Shown here: piece by piece, positions 54,548 through 63,536 of the stretch
Layout: every line of letters begins with the position of its first letter
Position numbering within the stretch: the first letter of the stretch is position 1
Position numbers and translations under genes: made by a program
Source: Hydrogenophaga crocea
Lineage (GTDB): Bacteria; Pseudomonadota; Gammaproteobacteria; Burkholderiales; Burkholderiaceae_C
NCBI RefSeq assembly: GCF_011388215.1
Contig: NZ_CP049989.1
Span: forward strand, 124,001-188,000
Direction of reading: 5' to 3'
Length of the DNA stretch: 64,000 nt
The notes under the pieces: generated by a model
What the model was told of the DNA's origin: nothing
Databases searched by the model: none
Seen by the model: the letters and a program-made list of their open reading frames with translations, nothing else

Positions 54548-54853
54548 ACTCGGCACGCACGGTGCGACGCAACTTCGTGTGAGGAGCCATTGGACCAGGC
54601 CTGGCTTTCAGCTCGTGTCGAATGGCGTTGGGCTGCTGTGCAGCGGTTGCGGTCGCTCAAGTAGCGGAATCGACATGCCGCAAACGGCTCTAAAGCAGTC
54701 AGCTATCTCGCTCGGCCCGACCTCGGGCGGCACTGTCAACGTCAGAGCTAGACAACATGTCGCCGAGCCCCGGCGAGCGGGCGGCCGCCTCCACTTGCGC
54801 AGCGCGTTCTCGTGTATCTCAAGGTCGGGCGCGTCACACGCTGTGGATAGCCG
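54548..54853. other. gene-free interval
   Basis: No coding frame is supported. One variant of the short repeat (CCGC-AAAC-GGCT-N5-GCAG) sits at 54678-54698. Confidence 0.4.
54678..54698 (+). repeat. short palindromic repeat, variant copy 4
   Basis: CCGC-AAAC-GGCT-CTAAA-GCAG, one base longer than the other copies and with GGCT instead of GGCC. Confidence 0.35.
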
Positions 54854-55765
54854 CTACCGGAGTCGGATCGGTCGCTTCGCATACCACTTCCACACACGCT
54901 CGAGGCCGACGCGGGTCAGGAAATTTTTGATCCACCGACTACGTTTACTGATGTGGTCCACCTGCTCCATGACGGACAACGCTCTCTCGGGAGGGAAGGC
55001 GCTCAGCACACGATCAATCGTCTTATTTACCGATCCCCGTTTTCCTTTCACGTCCTCGATGCCGGGCACAGTCGCGAAGTGCGCCGCCCACGATTCCAGC
55101 ATCTCCTTCGGAATCTCCGCGACCCCATGATTGAAGATGATGGCGTCGGCGTACAAGCGTTGTTCGTCAGTGCACGTTGGCTCTGACAGCAGCCGCCGAA
55201 ACCACGCGAGCATGTCCGCGGCTTGAAGTCCGGGCTCGTTGTCGTCGCTCCGGAAGACTGGTTTCGGTCCCATCAGCGCTTGGACTTCTGGCGCCTGCAT
55301 CTGTCGCATGGGCTCGTACCAGATGGCCGCATCGGTCCCAAGCTTCCCTTGCTCATCGAAGATGAAGTTGATGGGACCTTGCAAGCCGAGCTCATTCACG
55401 GTCCGGGCCGAAGTGACCGCGAAGGCGATGAAGCATGAAAAGTAAGGGTGCCGGAGATCGTAGGGCGAGTGGTCTTCAAGAATCTCCTTGAAGTCGCGGG
55501 TACTCACAGACACCTCCACCGACACCGGCCGGTGATTCGCGATGACTTCGACGAGCTGCCGCAGCTTGATCAGTCGTTCGTCGTGAGACCAACCCTTGAA
55601 GGACTGCGTCATGTGCAAGGTGCTGAGTGGCTTCCCTGCCTTGAGCGCGGCCAGCCAGTCCCAATTGAACGCCGGCCAGCGATCCTCAGGAAGCATGTAC
55701 CCGGCGAGAAAGAGCCGTCGCTCACCGACATGCGAGGTGGAGTCATCCACGTACGCGAGTAGCAC
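54854..55765 (-). CDS. DUF3800 family protein (RNase H-like fold)
   Basis: The 303-residue product has the DUF3800 signatures: MLLAYVDDSTS at the start (acidic pair), INFIFDEQGK and GLQAADMLAWFRRLL, the presumed acidic active site of an RNase H-like fold. DUF3800 proteins are frequent in defence and mobile islands; activity is unproven. ATG 55765 is divergent from the DUF4238 gene with a 61-bp gap. Confidence 0.85.
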   Translation of the reverse strand: MLLAYVDDSTSHVGERRLFLAGYMLPEDRWPAFNWDWLAALKAGKPLSTLHMTQSFKGWSHDERLIKLRQLVEVIANHRPVSVEVSVSTRDFKEILEDHSPYDLRHPYFSCFIAFAVTSARTVNELGLQGPINFIFDEQGKLGTDAAIWYEPMRQMQAPEVQALMGPKPVFRSDDNEPGLQAADMLAWFRRLLSEPTCTDEQRLYADAIIFNHGVAEIPKEMLESWAAHFATVPGIEDVKGKRGSVNKTIDRVLSAFPPERALSVMEQVDHISKRSRWIKNFLTRVGLERVWKWYAKRPIRLR

Positions 55766-55797
55766 GATCCCTCCCTGTTGTGGCAGTTCGAATGGTA

Positions 55798-55827
55798 TCC
55801 GCGAACAAAGCGGGAATAATTCGCGGA
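55798..55827. promoter_or_regulatory. dyad between the DUF3800 and DUF4238 genes
   Basis: TCCGCGAA (55798-55805) and TTCGCGGA (55820-55827) are a perfect 8+8 inverted repeat with a 14-bp spacer. The right arm touches the DUF4238 start codon. In a 61-bp divergent gap it could control both genes. Confidence 0.45.
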
Positions 55828-56933
55828 TGGCGGATGAGCCTCGGATTCATCACTACATCCCGCAGGCGTACCTTCGAGGCTTCGGCTGGAAGAATGGGAA
55901 GAACTGGTACGTGAACGCGGCGGACCTGAAGAAGCTCGCGTACTTTCAGCCGAACACGAAGAACGTCTGCGCAGAGCGCGACTTCATGCGCTTTGAGACG
56001 AAGGACCATCCTCCGGACAAGCTCGAAAAGGAGATGGCGAAGTTCGAGGGGAAGGCACGTGAGGCGATCCTCCGGATCGAACAGACGAAGACGTTTGAAG
56101 GCGAGGACAAGCTCATGGTCCTCAACCTCATGGCGCTACTGGCCGTGCGCCATCCCCAGATGCGCGAGAACATGCGCGACTTCACTGAGCGCGTTTCGAA
56201 AGTGACGATGAGCATGGCCCTCGCGACGAAGGAGCGCTGGGAAGGGCAGATGCGTCAGATGAAGGGCGACGGCAAGCCCGTCAATGAGAACGTCACCTAC
56301 GAGCAGATGAAAGAGTTTCACGAGCGTGGCGAGTACAAGGTCACCGTCCTCCGAGAGCTCCAGATCAAGAGCGAGCTGAAAGTACTCGATACCGTCCTTC
56401 GAACACTCGTCGGTCGGAAGTGGAAATTGCTCTACGCCGCACCGGATCAGGGTGAGTTCATCACATCCGATCATCCAGTGGTTATCACTTGGAACAACCC
56501 GGACAAGGTGCCGCCGATGATGCGGCATAGCCCTGGCTTCGGCATGATCGACACAGAGGTCATCTTTCTGCTCACGCACTCCTGCTGCTTGCTGGGTCGC
56601 TTCGAGGGGATGGAGGACGGCGTGGAAGAGGCGCAGGGGATGCTCATCGCCATGTGCAACACCCGCATGTTCTCGCACGCGTTCGACTTCGTATTCACGG
56701 TGGACAAGCGCTTTCCGTACATGATGCCGCTGAACGACCCGTGCTGGGACGATCAGTTCATGCAGCGGGCGAAAGACTACCGCGACAAGCACCCTCCGAA
56801 GGAGGAGAAGGTCATCGAGTGGAGCGCTGAGAAAGGTCCGCCGATGCCAAAGGCAATGCCGATGCCGGACCGCGAGGAGCGGTGGAGAGCGGCTGGCTTC
56901 AGCCAGGCTCCGCACCGACCGGAAGAACAATGA
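55827..56933 (+). CDS. DUF4238 family protein
   Basis: The 368-residue product starts with HHYIPQAYLRGFG, the conserved HxxPxxYLRxF signature of DUF4238, followed by a helical middle and FITSDHPVVI. The His motif suggests a nuclease or metal site, but no activity is proven. ATG 55827 sits at the end of the shared dyad. Divergent from DUF3800, so likely a two-gene unit. Its 3' end overlaps a RusA relic on the other strand. Confidence 0.85.
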   Translation: MADEPRIHHYIPQAYLRGFGWKNGKNWYVNAADLKKLAYFQPNTKNVCAERDFMRFETKDHPPDKLEKEMAKFEGKAREAILRIEQTKTFEGEDKLMVLNLMALLAVRHPQMRENMRDFTERVSKVTMSMALATKERWEGQMRQMKGDGKPVNENVTYEQMKEFHERGEYKVTVLRELQIKSELKVLDTVLRTLVGRKWKLLYAAPDQGEFITSDHPVVITWNNPDKVPPMMRHSPGFGMIDTEVIFLLTHSCCLLGRFEGMEDGVEEAQGMLIAMCNTRMFSHAFDFVFTVDKRFPYMMPLNDPCWDDQFMQRAKDYRDKHPPKEEKVIEWSAEKGPPMPKAMPMPDREERWRAAGFSQAPHRPEEQ

Positions 56934-57131
56934 GCTCGATCCGCGGATTCGTTTTGTCGTAGTCTTTCCGGAGCGTGAGCTCCACGATCTGCGAGTCATC
57001 CTCCCAAAGCAGCCCGGTACCTGCATCCAATAGGATGCGTATTGAAGTTGTCAATGTCGCGCTTCCTCTTCGTGCCTAAGTAGAACGTGACCGACACACG
57101 AAGAGCCTCGGTGAGTGGGGCTCGGTGGGAC
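56899..57131 (-). pseudogene. RusA-like Holliday junction resolvase remnant
   Basis: A - strand stretch reads PLTEALRVSVTFYLG, KRKRDIDNFN and, after a two-base shift at about 57028, ILLDAGTGLLWEDDSQIVEL, TLRKDYDKTNPRIELIV. DIDNFN and LWEDDSQIVEL are the RusA core with its acidic residues. The N-terminal third is missing. RusA is usually phage-borne, so this is a prophage scar. Confidence 0.7.
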
Positions 57132-57264
57132 TGGATAGGGATTCCATGCGACGGGCCGAGGCGAAGCTGCTGCGTGTGCCGCGGACAAGAACCTGGGCGC
57201 CGCGCAATTGTTGCTCGGTCATACCTGGTTCAAGGGTACCGTCCAAAATCTGCAATCTAGGCAG
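57125..57264 (+). pseudogene. tyrosine integrase remnant
   Basis: The frame reads VGLDRDSMRRAEAKLLRV and, after a one-base shift at about 57178, ADKNLGAAQLLLGHTWFKGT. Boxes LRR (SMRR) and LLLGHT are the C-terminal signatures of phage-type tyrosine integrases (typical: KNLRAVQLLLGHTKLESTVRYL). The catalytic Tyr region is lost. It abuts the RusA relic. Confidence 0.65.
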
Positions 57265-57703
57265 GCGGAGATGAAGGTTTCCTACCTGAAACGCTCTTGG
57301 GAGACGCCCTGCGCAGCGCACCATCTGATCGCAGGTCAGTAGGGTGCTACAAGCGGGCAACAAGAAGCGAAATTCGGGCGTCTGCGAGGCGGTCGTTCTT
57401 GCCGACCGATACGATCGGCAGCCAAAGGTGCTTCAGAGGCAACACACGGGCGCCCGTTCCCTGCCAATCGGGGTCGCTCGCCCCGTATGTGAGCCAACGT
57501 CCGGTATCAGTGACCGCCGTCATTCGAGCGGTTCATCTGGACGGGCCGCACCCAGTCTGCCGCGGACCTACCCTTCAGTCAGCAGCGTTCAGTAACCGCA
57601 GAGCGGGCGAATCCGAGTGCTGCTGCGTGTGGCTAGCCCTGTAGACTCCGGGCGCCGCGCGGCTCGCGCGGCAATTCGCAATGAAAACAGGAGCTCTCGA
57701 AGC
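57265..57703. other. gene-free interval upstream of the histone-like gene
   Basis: No coding frame is supported beyond the integrase relic. It should hold the promoter of the 57704 gene. Confidence 0.4.
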
Positions 57704-58141
57704 ATGGCAACTGCAAAGAAGGCGGCCCCGAAGGCCGCCGCCAAGAAGTCCGCGGTCAAGTCCAAAGCCGTGAAGGCCGCCCCCAAGGCTGCTGTGAAAG
57801 CTGCGCCAAAGGGCGCCGGCGTGCTGAAGCCGATCAAGGAAACCTTCAACAAGACGAGCCTGGTGAATCACCTGGTGCAGGCCTCCGGCACTGACGCCAA
57901 GACCGTCAAGAGCGTCCTAGGTTCGCTTGAAGCCACGATCCATGCGTCGCTGTCCAAGAAGGGTGCTGGCGCTTTCACGTGGCCCGGCGTGCTCAAGATC
58001 ACCGCGCTGCAGGTCCCGGCCAAGAAGGCGCGCAAAGGCATCGATCCGTTCACCAAGGTCGAGCGCATGTTTGCAGCCAAGCCGGCATCGGTGAAAGTCA
58101 AGGCGCGCTTCTTCAAGAAGGTGAAGGACGCTGCGCTGTAA
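57704..58141 (+). CDS. H1/HU-like DNA-binding protein
   Basis: The 145-residue product has a Lys/Ala/Pro-rich N-terminal tail (AAKKSAVKSKAVKAAPKAA) like eukaryotic H1 and Bordetella BpH1, followed by an HU-family domain (LVNHLVQASGTDAKTVKSVL, GAGAFTWPGVLKI). This fusion is common in Burkholderiales. It condenses DNA. A GGAG site and ATG 57704 fit; a strong terminator follows. Confidence 0.85.
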   Translation: MATAKKAAPKAAAKKSAVKSKAVKAAPKAAVKAAPKGAGVLKPIKETFNKTSLVNHLVQASGTDAKTVKSVLGSLEATIHASLSKKGAGAFTWPGVLKITALQVPAKKARKGIDPFTKVERMFAAKPASVKVKARFFKKVKDAAL

Positions 58142-58160
58142 TAGGCAAGGTCTCCAACGC

Positions 58161-58184
58161 AAAGGGCTCCCACGGGAGCCCTTT
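58161..58184 (+). terminator. rho-independent terminator of the histone-like gene
   Basis: AAAGGGCTCCC and GGGAGCCCTTT form an 11-bp stem beginning 20 bp after the stop, then TTCTTCT. Confidence 0.8.
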
Positions 58185-58238
58185 CTTCTGCGCGCTCTGA
58201 ATTTGCCCCTCGGTTTACCAATTGAGTACTATGGGCGC

Positions 58239-58682
58239 ATGCCTAACCTCGCCCAAACCCTCAAGCAAGAGATTTCGCGCATCGCTCGCAAGGAGGTTCG
58301 TGAGGACCTAGCGGCGCTTCGCAAGTCCGTCACTGCCCACCGTTCCGAGATAGCCTTGCTCAAGCGGACAGTCAAGGAGCTCGGCACGCAGCTACGCTCG
58401 GCACAGAAGGCGGTGATGCACGCTGCACCGGCCGTTGTCGAGCAGAAGGACGCAGAGCGACCAGGGCGCAAGCGAAGCTTCAATGCCGATCGGCTAAAGG
58501 CGAAGCGCCAGGCGCTGGGGATGAGTCAGGCGCAGATGGCGCGACTGTTTGGCATCTCCTCCCTCAGCTTGTGGAAATGGGAATCCGGTCAGGTTACCCC
58601 GCGCGCCTCGATGCTCGAGCGCTACTTTGCGGCCATGAGCATGGGTAAGCGCGAAGCCTGGAAAGTAATCGAGGCCAACTGA
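58239..58682 (+). CDS. coiled-coil plus XRE-type HTH protein, paralogue of the 47427 gene
   Basis: The 147-residue product starts MPNLAQTLKQEISRIARKEV, has a coiled coil and a C-terminal HTH (ALGMSQAQMARLFGISSLSL, KWESGQVTPRA). It is the paralogue of the gene at 47427 (same start, same HTH with WESGQ). ATG 58239 was chosen for that reason. Confidence 0.75.
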   Translation: MPNLAQTLKQEISRIARKEVREDLAALRKSVTAHRSEIALLKRTVKELGTQLRSAQKAVMHAAPAVVEQKDAERPGRKRSFNADRLKAKRQALGMSQAQMARLFGISSLSLWKWESGQVTPRASMLERYFAAMSMGKREAWKVIEAN

Positions 58683-58900
58683 CCAGGCGGCGCGGATGGC
58701 TCGCGCTGCATTGCCGCTACCGTTTGGGTGCAATGTGGGAACAGCGCCCGCTTCAGACTGGTGTGAGTCACTCGGGCTGCATGGCTGGATGTCGGCTCTG
58801 TCGAACAGCGGTCAACTGACATTAATCGACTCAGGGCAGGCTCTTCGTCGGAGACATCCGCATTGAAACCAAGCCCGCGGAACGGACGCCATTAGGGCAC

Positions 58901-59755
58901 TCACTTTTTCTCAACGGCGCTCTTGGCACTCTTGGACTTGGCGGGTGTGGCCGGTTGCGTCGAAGTCGTCCCCGACAACTTGGGCGCGCCCACCGTTGGA
59001 ACATTGCCCGCCGCCTGGGCGCCCTGCCACAAGAGTCTGTTTTTGGCTGATTTCAAACTCCATGTTCCCGCGTGCATGCCGACGACGATATTGAGTTGGT
59101 ATGAAGTCTCCATTGCGGCAATCATTTTGAGGTGCAGCGCGCGGGCTGTGCCGCCAACGAACAACGTCGGTGCGAGGTGTCCCTTGCGTGCAGGAGCAAC
59201 CTCGGTTCCGTTTGGGTACCAACGGTGCGCTGTGACCAACATGCCGACGAAGCTCACCATCAATTCCGGAAAGGGATTCATGGATTTGCACTCGTGCGCA
59301 GCCACGACCTGATCGCTCTTGACTGAAAAGAGCTTGCGCTTCCCTGCAGCGAAGTCCGCGTTGGTGGCCGCGTCAATGGTGGAGTCCTTCAGTAGCACCA
59401 GGATGTCAGGTGTGAACCGGATGTCCGATGCGACATGAGACTCGACACGGACCTGCTGACGCACCTCGAACTCGCCATCTTTGCCACTGAGGGTCACGTA
59501 GGAGAAGTTGGCTGGGTTGCCGGAGGGCGAGGTCAGGTACCTGTATTCCCTGTTCTTCAGGTTTTCGAGCGCAAGTGTGTAACCCTGACGCTTGTAGAAG
59601 CGCAGAAGCGCATGCAGGCAAGCAATTTCGAATGCCGCCGAGAGTTGCCTCTCCGTTGCGCTGAGTACGAGCTTGTGATCGGCCGCGAACTTGGTCATGA
59701 GGGCCCGGGCTAGCGCGAGCCAAGCTGGAACTGAGGGGGGTGACGTGGTTGCCAA
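58901..59755 (-). CDS. predicted PD-(D/E)XK nuclease, last gene of the Gabija operon
   Basis: The 284-residue product has a helical lead, then FTPDILVLL (Asp 117) and VVAAHECKSMN (Glu 155-x-Lys 157), the spacing of a PD-(D/E)XK nuclease core, and an Ala/Lys/Pro-rich tail (about 255-284). No family name is recognised. It starts 4 bp after the upstream 151-codon gene, itself 68 bp behind gajB, so all four are probably one transcript. DNA cleavage is inferred from the motif only. Confidence 0.6.
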   Translation of the reverse strand: MATTSPPSVPAWLALARALMTKFAADHKLVLSATERQLSAAFEIACLHALLRFYKRQGYTLALENLKNREYRYLTSPSGNPANFSYVTLSGKDGEFEVRQQVRVESHVASDIRFTPDILVLLKDSTIDAATNADFAAGKRKLFSVKSDQVVAAHECKSMNPFPELMVSFVGMLVTAHRWYPNGTEVAPARKGHLAPTLFVGGTARALHLKMIAAMETSYQLNIVVGMHAGTWSLKSAKNRLLWQGAQAAGNVPTVGAPKLSGTTSTQPATPAKSKSAKSAVEKK

Positions 59756-59758
59756 GAC

Positions 59759-60214
59759 TCAGCCTCGCTCCAGCGTGCGTTCGAACGAAGCAACGGCAAA
59801 CACCACATCTCCACAAGTGTTGGAATGCAGCCAACTCTGCTGTAGCTTGAGCATATCGACCATCACCAGAAAGTCCTTCAATGCAACCTGTACGTTGCCT
59901 GCCGTCTTTCGACTGAAAGTCGCTGTGCCATGTCTGACCGGAATGGTGCTTCCGAGTCCCTCGGGACCCGCCTTTGCTGCCGCTTGGATCGGTCCAAGGA
60001 CCTGCTGGTAAACGCTATTCAGGACAAAGAGGACTTGCAGACGTTCGTCGCTCCAGCCACGTCTTCGAATGAAGCTGACGTTTTCGTCTTCGCGTCCAGC
60101 CAAGAAGGCAAGTTCTCGCTCCATTGCGTCGATGCGACGCAGTACACCGCGCCGCACCCGAGCGTCCAGTGAACGGAGTACCGGGTCAGCAATACGGCGA
60201 ACTGAAGGCGTCAT
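59759..60214 (-). CDS. helical protein of unknown function in the Gabija operon
   Basis: The 151-residue product is mostly helical (LDARVRRGVLRRIDAMEREL, SFIRRRGWSDERLQVLFVL) with no family recognised. It sits 68 bp after gajB and 3 bp before the nuclease gene. It could regulate or target the nuclease; this is inference. Confidence 0.55.
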   Translation of the reverse strand: MTPSVRRIADPVLRSLDARVRRGVLRRIDAMERELAFLAGREDENVSFIRRRGWSDERLQVLFVLNSVYQQVLGPIQAAAKAGPEGLGSTIPVRHGTATFSRKTAGNVQVALKDFLVMVDMLKLQQSWLHSNTCGDVVFAVASFERTLERG

Positions 60215-60282
60215 GCGACATTTCCCTCGTAAACAAGGCCAGTTTTGTTGCAGATTTCCAGATGCACGCGTTGCTCTGAAGG

Positions 60283-61674
60283 TCAGGGGATCGAAAGTCG
60301 AAGGGTGGGGCTTGACGACGAAATCGTTAGCGACCGCGTGGCTCGCGAGATGGCAACGTAGAACAGTTTTGCCTGGGCGAGGCGCTCTCTCGCGAAGTGC
60401 GAGGCATCCGGTATGACGACGTGGTCGAACTCAAGGCCTTTGAGCAGCAGTGGCGTCGAGACGGTTCGCCGGGGAAGATTACGCCCTGAACTGCTTACCC
60501 TCTGGCGCACGATCACCGTCGCCTCAAGCATCGCCGTAACCCTGCCTGATGCCAGGTCCGAAACGGCCCGCTCGCAGTCTCGCCACAGTTCGCCCCTGTA
60601 TAGCTTCCAACGGGGCCGCTTGCGGGCCAAGTTCAGCAACTCGGCGGCTGCAGAGGCGCCGTCGCCTTCGCCCAGGGTCCTTGCAGCCTCCAGCATGCGC
60701 GCTCTAATCGCCTCGTCGTCCAAGTCCACCGGCTCGCCTTCTGCTGGAGTCCGCTTATGAAAGCAGTCGTCGATGAGGGATGTCACAGACCGCAGACGGG
60801 TCGCTGCGTCTCCCGCCCTATCCCACTCAGAGGCGAACTGGCGCAGGCGATTTGCCGCAATTTCCTCGATGGCCTGGTATCCGCCATTGGCGGCCCTCGC
60901 AAGCCGGTAGCAAAGGCCTTTGTTGCAGTGGATGGCTGCGAAGCTGCCCTCTTTTCCTTCTAGCCCATTGAAGAGGGTTCCCATGTCGAAGGCATCGCCC
61001 GATGATCGAAAAGAGATGCGAGGATCCCTGAGGTCGATAGACTCGCCCCTAATTAGCTTGCTCCGAGTCTCAGAGATCCATTCGCCCAACTCAGGATTCT
61101 TCCCGGCCCAACGGTAGGGTGTCTCAAGAGCGCCGGCCAACGGGAAGGTGGGATGTATGTCCCGATCCCAGTCCAAGGTCGCTCCGGCGAATTCGAAGAT
61201 GCCTTGCATAGGGTCGCCGAAGATCAAGGTGGACACGATAGACGACAACTCAGCGGCAAGCTGGTGCTGCAGCCCATTGCAGTCTTGATACTCGTCGATC
61301 AGGATACGGTCGTAGGACGCGGCAACAACCTGGCGGATGGCGGGCACGCGGAGGGCCAGGGTCGCCCCCCGATGAAGTTGATCCCATTCGTCAGCGCTTT
61401 TTGGCATGTCGGATGGCGGCTTCGCCACGCCTGGGAAGGAGTGGGCGTAGCGCATGCACCACCCCGCAATGGTGTCCACGGCAACCCTTGAGTGCGCAAT
61501 GCCCAGCCGCTTGAGCCTGCTGCGGATGGCGTGGACTCCCGCATGCGTATGCGTGAGGATCAATGCGCGCTGCCCTATGGCGGCGATGTTGGCGATGATC
61601 TCCGTCTTGCCATGCCCCGCGGGCGCGACCACGGCTGCATTGCCCAGGGCGGAGAGCTGCACTGCATCAGGCAT
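60283..61674 (-). CDS. gajB: GajB-like UvrD-family helicase
   Basis: The 463-residue product has SF1A motifs: Walker A APAGHGKTE (about 17-25), Walker B ILIDEYQDC, motif III LIFGDPMQGIFEF, motif IV region TPYRWAGKNPEL, motif V KGLEFDHVVIPDA and motif VI LFYVAISRATRSL. Length fits GajB, the UvrD-like partner in Gabija anti-phage systems. Its start overlaps the GajA stop by 8 bp. GajB binds or processes DNA ends to trigger GajA. Confidence 0.85.
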   Translation of the reverse strand: MPDAVQLSALGNAAVVAPAGHGKTEIIANIAAIGQRALILTHTHAGVHAIRSRLKRLGIAHSRVAVDTIAGWCMRYAHSFPGVAKPPSDMPKSADEWDQLHRGATLALRVPAIRQVVAASYDRILIDEYQDCNGLQHQLAAELSSIVSTLIFGDPMQGIFEFAGATLDWDRDIHPTFPLAGALETPYRWAGKNPELGEWISETRSKLIRGESIDLRDPRISFRSSGDAFDMGTLFNGLEGKEGSFAAIHCNKGLCYRLARAANGGYQAIEEIAANRLRQFASEWDRAGDAATRLRSVTSLIDDCFHKRTPAEGEPVDLDDEAIRARMLEAARTLGEGDGASAAAELLNLARKRPRWKLYRGELWRDCERAVSDLASGRVTAMLEATVIVRQRVSSSGRNLPRRTVSTPLLLKGLEFDHVVIPDASHFARERLAQAKLFYVAISRATRSLTISSSSPTLRLSIP

Positions 61675-63394
61675 ACAGCCAAGCCTCGGCTTGTGAGAGG
61701 GCGGTAGCCAGTGGGGATCCCGAATCCTCCTCTGCGATCCTCCAGACCAGGGGTGACACCGCCCGGCCTAGCCTCTGGTCCTTGAACCATTTCTTCTTGT
61801 GGGCAACATCGGCGATGGCTTCGCGCAACTGTGCGCCACTGAGCACCGTGAATATCTCCCAGGCATCGAAGTCGAGCCGTATGATTGCGACATCCAGATC
61901 AGCGATCTTGTTGTCCAAGCAGCTATCGACCGAGTCGGCTGTGTGCTCTTCGCGAGCAAATGCCAACAGGGCTTGGACCATCTCATCGCTGGCCGCGTGG
62001 ATGATGGCCTGCTCAGTGTTGAGGCCCCCTCCATACTCGAACACGGGTATGCCTGCAACTGCCAGGGCAGCCGCCTCATCCGCCTTCATGGCTGCATCGG
62101 AGTCGCGATAGACCGCGACTGTGTATCCCAGCGCGGCCAGCGCTAGGGCAATGGCCGGGGCCTGGGCGCCATTGCCATCGGCGATGGTTGAGCCAAGATG
62201 CTCAATCGGCTGGCCCCCGCGCCTCTGGGACCACTGCTCGCGGATCCCCATCAACAAACCCAATTCTGTGTTGCCTTCCGTAACGAGGATGCGCCGCCCG
62301 AACAAGGCCCGAGGCATGTATCGAAGCAGGGGCTTGAGCAGATCGGGAGAGCTTGGCCGGACAACGCTGGCTGCGCGCCCGGGCCTGGCGGTCGCCACGA
62401 CGCGGACGCTCTCGGCCCCCGCTTCGCCCAGTGCCACGTCCGAATGCGTGGTCATCAGGATTTGGCCCGTTGGCTTTCCTGCAGCTGCTGCGAGCGCCTG
62501 GTCGCCTTTGAGCTGGGAGATGGCGCCGAGGATCCGGTGGGGCTCAAGTCCATGTTCGATTTCATCGACAAGCACGATCGCGCCCTCCGCGATTGCGGAC
62601 TTCTGGATGGCTAGCGTTGCCAGCCGCCGGGTCCCCAGACCGGCAAGGCGCAGCGGAACACCGTTGTCATGAAGCGCGATCGACCCCGATGAAAGACCGG
62701 AGCGGCCAAGCTCAAGGCCGGGCTCATAGGCGCCTTGTACGTAGGCTCCCAGGCCCTTGGCGAAGCCCTCTGCACGCGAAGCAGCGTCCGCAAGCGATTG
62801 GATCTCCCCTAAATTGGCGCTCGCCCGCGCCGCGCTGTAGGCCTCGGCCAGCCTGCCAGCCGCTTCCTTGCTATCCCCGGTGAGCTTGGCGAGAACCGAG
62901 CCTTGTCCCCATGCTAGATGACGGGCGTCCTCGCCGGCCAATCGCACCACGCCAAAGAGGGCCCGATCTCGATTGGACAGTGTTCGCGGCTCATCGATGC
63001 GGTCGCACACCAGCTCCCAGACGGGCTCCATCGTGGCATCAACCGTGAGCCGCACCGTCAGGACGGGCTCATCATCGTCCTCAGGCTCGTCGCGAAGCTC
63101 TCCGACTGATGTCCAGCCCCGGATGTAAAGGCCAAGGCGCTCATCGGATTTCAAGGCTTTGGAGAGCTCGCCTGCCGTCACCTCGACCTTTATGGGCATG
63201 GTGGTGTCGCCGTCTAGGAAGTCCGGCTCCGTGAAGGAGAACCAACGGGACGAAAGCGCGGCTTCGACCGCGTCAAGGAGCGTGGACTTGCCCGAGTCTC
63301 CCGCGCCAATCAGGCAACAGAACGGCGAACCTGGCTTCCATTCCAAAGTGGCGATGCCTCGAAAGTTCTGGATCCTGAGCTGTCTGATCTGCAT
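61667..63394 (-). CDS. gajA: GajA-like OLD-family ATPase/TOPRIM nuclease
   Basis: The 575-residue product has an ABC-type ATPase (Walker A GAGDSGKST 30-38, signature region LAGLGTRRLAT about 250, Walker B VLVDEIEHGLEP 274-284, His TTHSD 317) and a TOPRIM domain (RILVTEGNTE with Glu 373, RDSDA 430-434). Class 2 OLD nuclease with length close to GajA (about 578). ATP keeps it inactive until nucleotide depletion. ATG 63394 is chosen; an upstream ATG adds 14 residues. Coupled to gajB. Confidence 0.88.
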   Translation of the reverse strand: MQIRQLRIQNFRGIATLEWKPGSPFCCLIGAGDSGKSTLLDAVEAALSSRWFSFTEPDFLDGDTTMPIKVEVTAGELSKALKSDERLGLYIRGWTSVGELRDEPEDDDEPVLTVRLTVDATMEPVWELVCDRIDEPRTLSNRDRALFGVVRLAGEDARHLAWGQGSVLAKLTGDSKEAAGRLAEAYSAARASANLGEIQSLADAASRAEGFAKGLGAYVQGAYEPGLELGRSGLSSGSIALHDNGVPLRLAGLGTRRLATLAIQKSAIAEGAIVLVDEIEHGLEPHRILGAISQLKGDQALAAAAGKPTGQILMTTHSDVALGEAGAESVRVVATARPGRAASVVRPSSPDLLKPLLRYMPRALFGRRILVTEGNTELGLLMGIREQWSQRRGGQPIEHLGSTIADGNGAQAPAIALALAALGYTVAVYRDSDAAMKADEAAALAVAGIPVFEYGGGLNTEQAIIHAASDEMVQALLAFAREEHTADSVDSCLDNKIADLDVAIIRLDFDAWEIFTVLSGAQLREAIADVAHKKKWFKDQRLGRAVSPLVWRIAEEDSGSPLATALSQAEAWLYA

Positions 63395-63536
63395 GTGCTC
63401 CCTTTCGCCTCCGGGGTGCTGACTCTTGAATTGCACCCTGAAGATAGTATGTCAATGGACCCGTCCTGTTCGCGTCTGATGTGAAGCACACGGTGCGCCA
63501 GAATGTCGGCGGGCGCGGATCCATTGCGCCAGGGAG

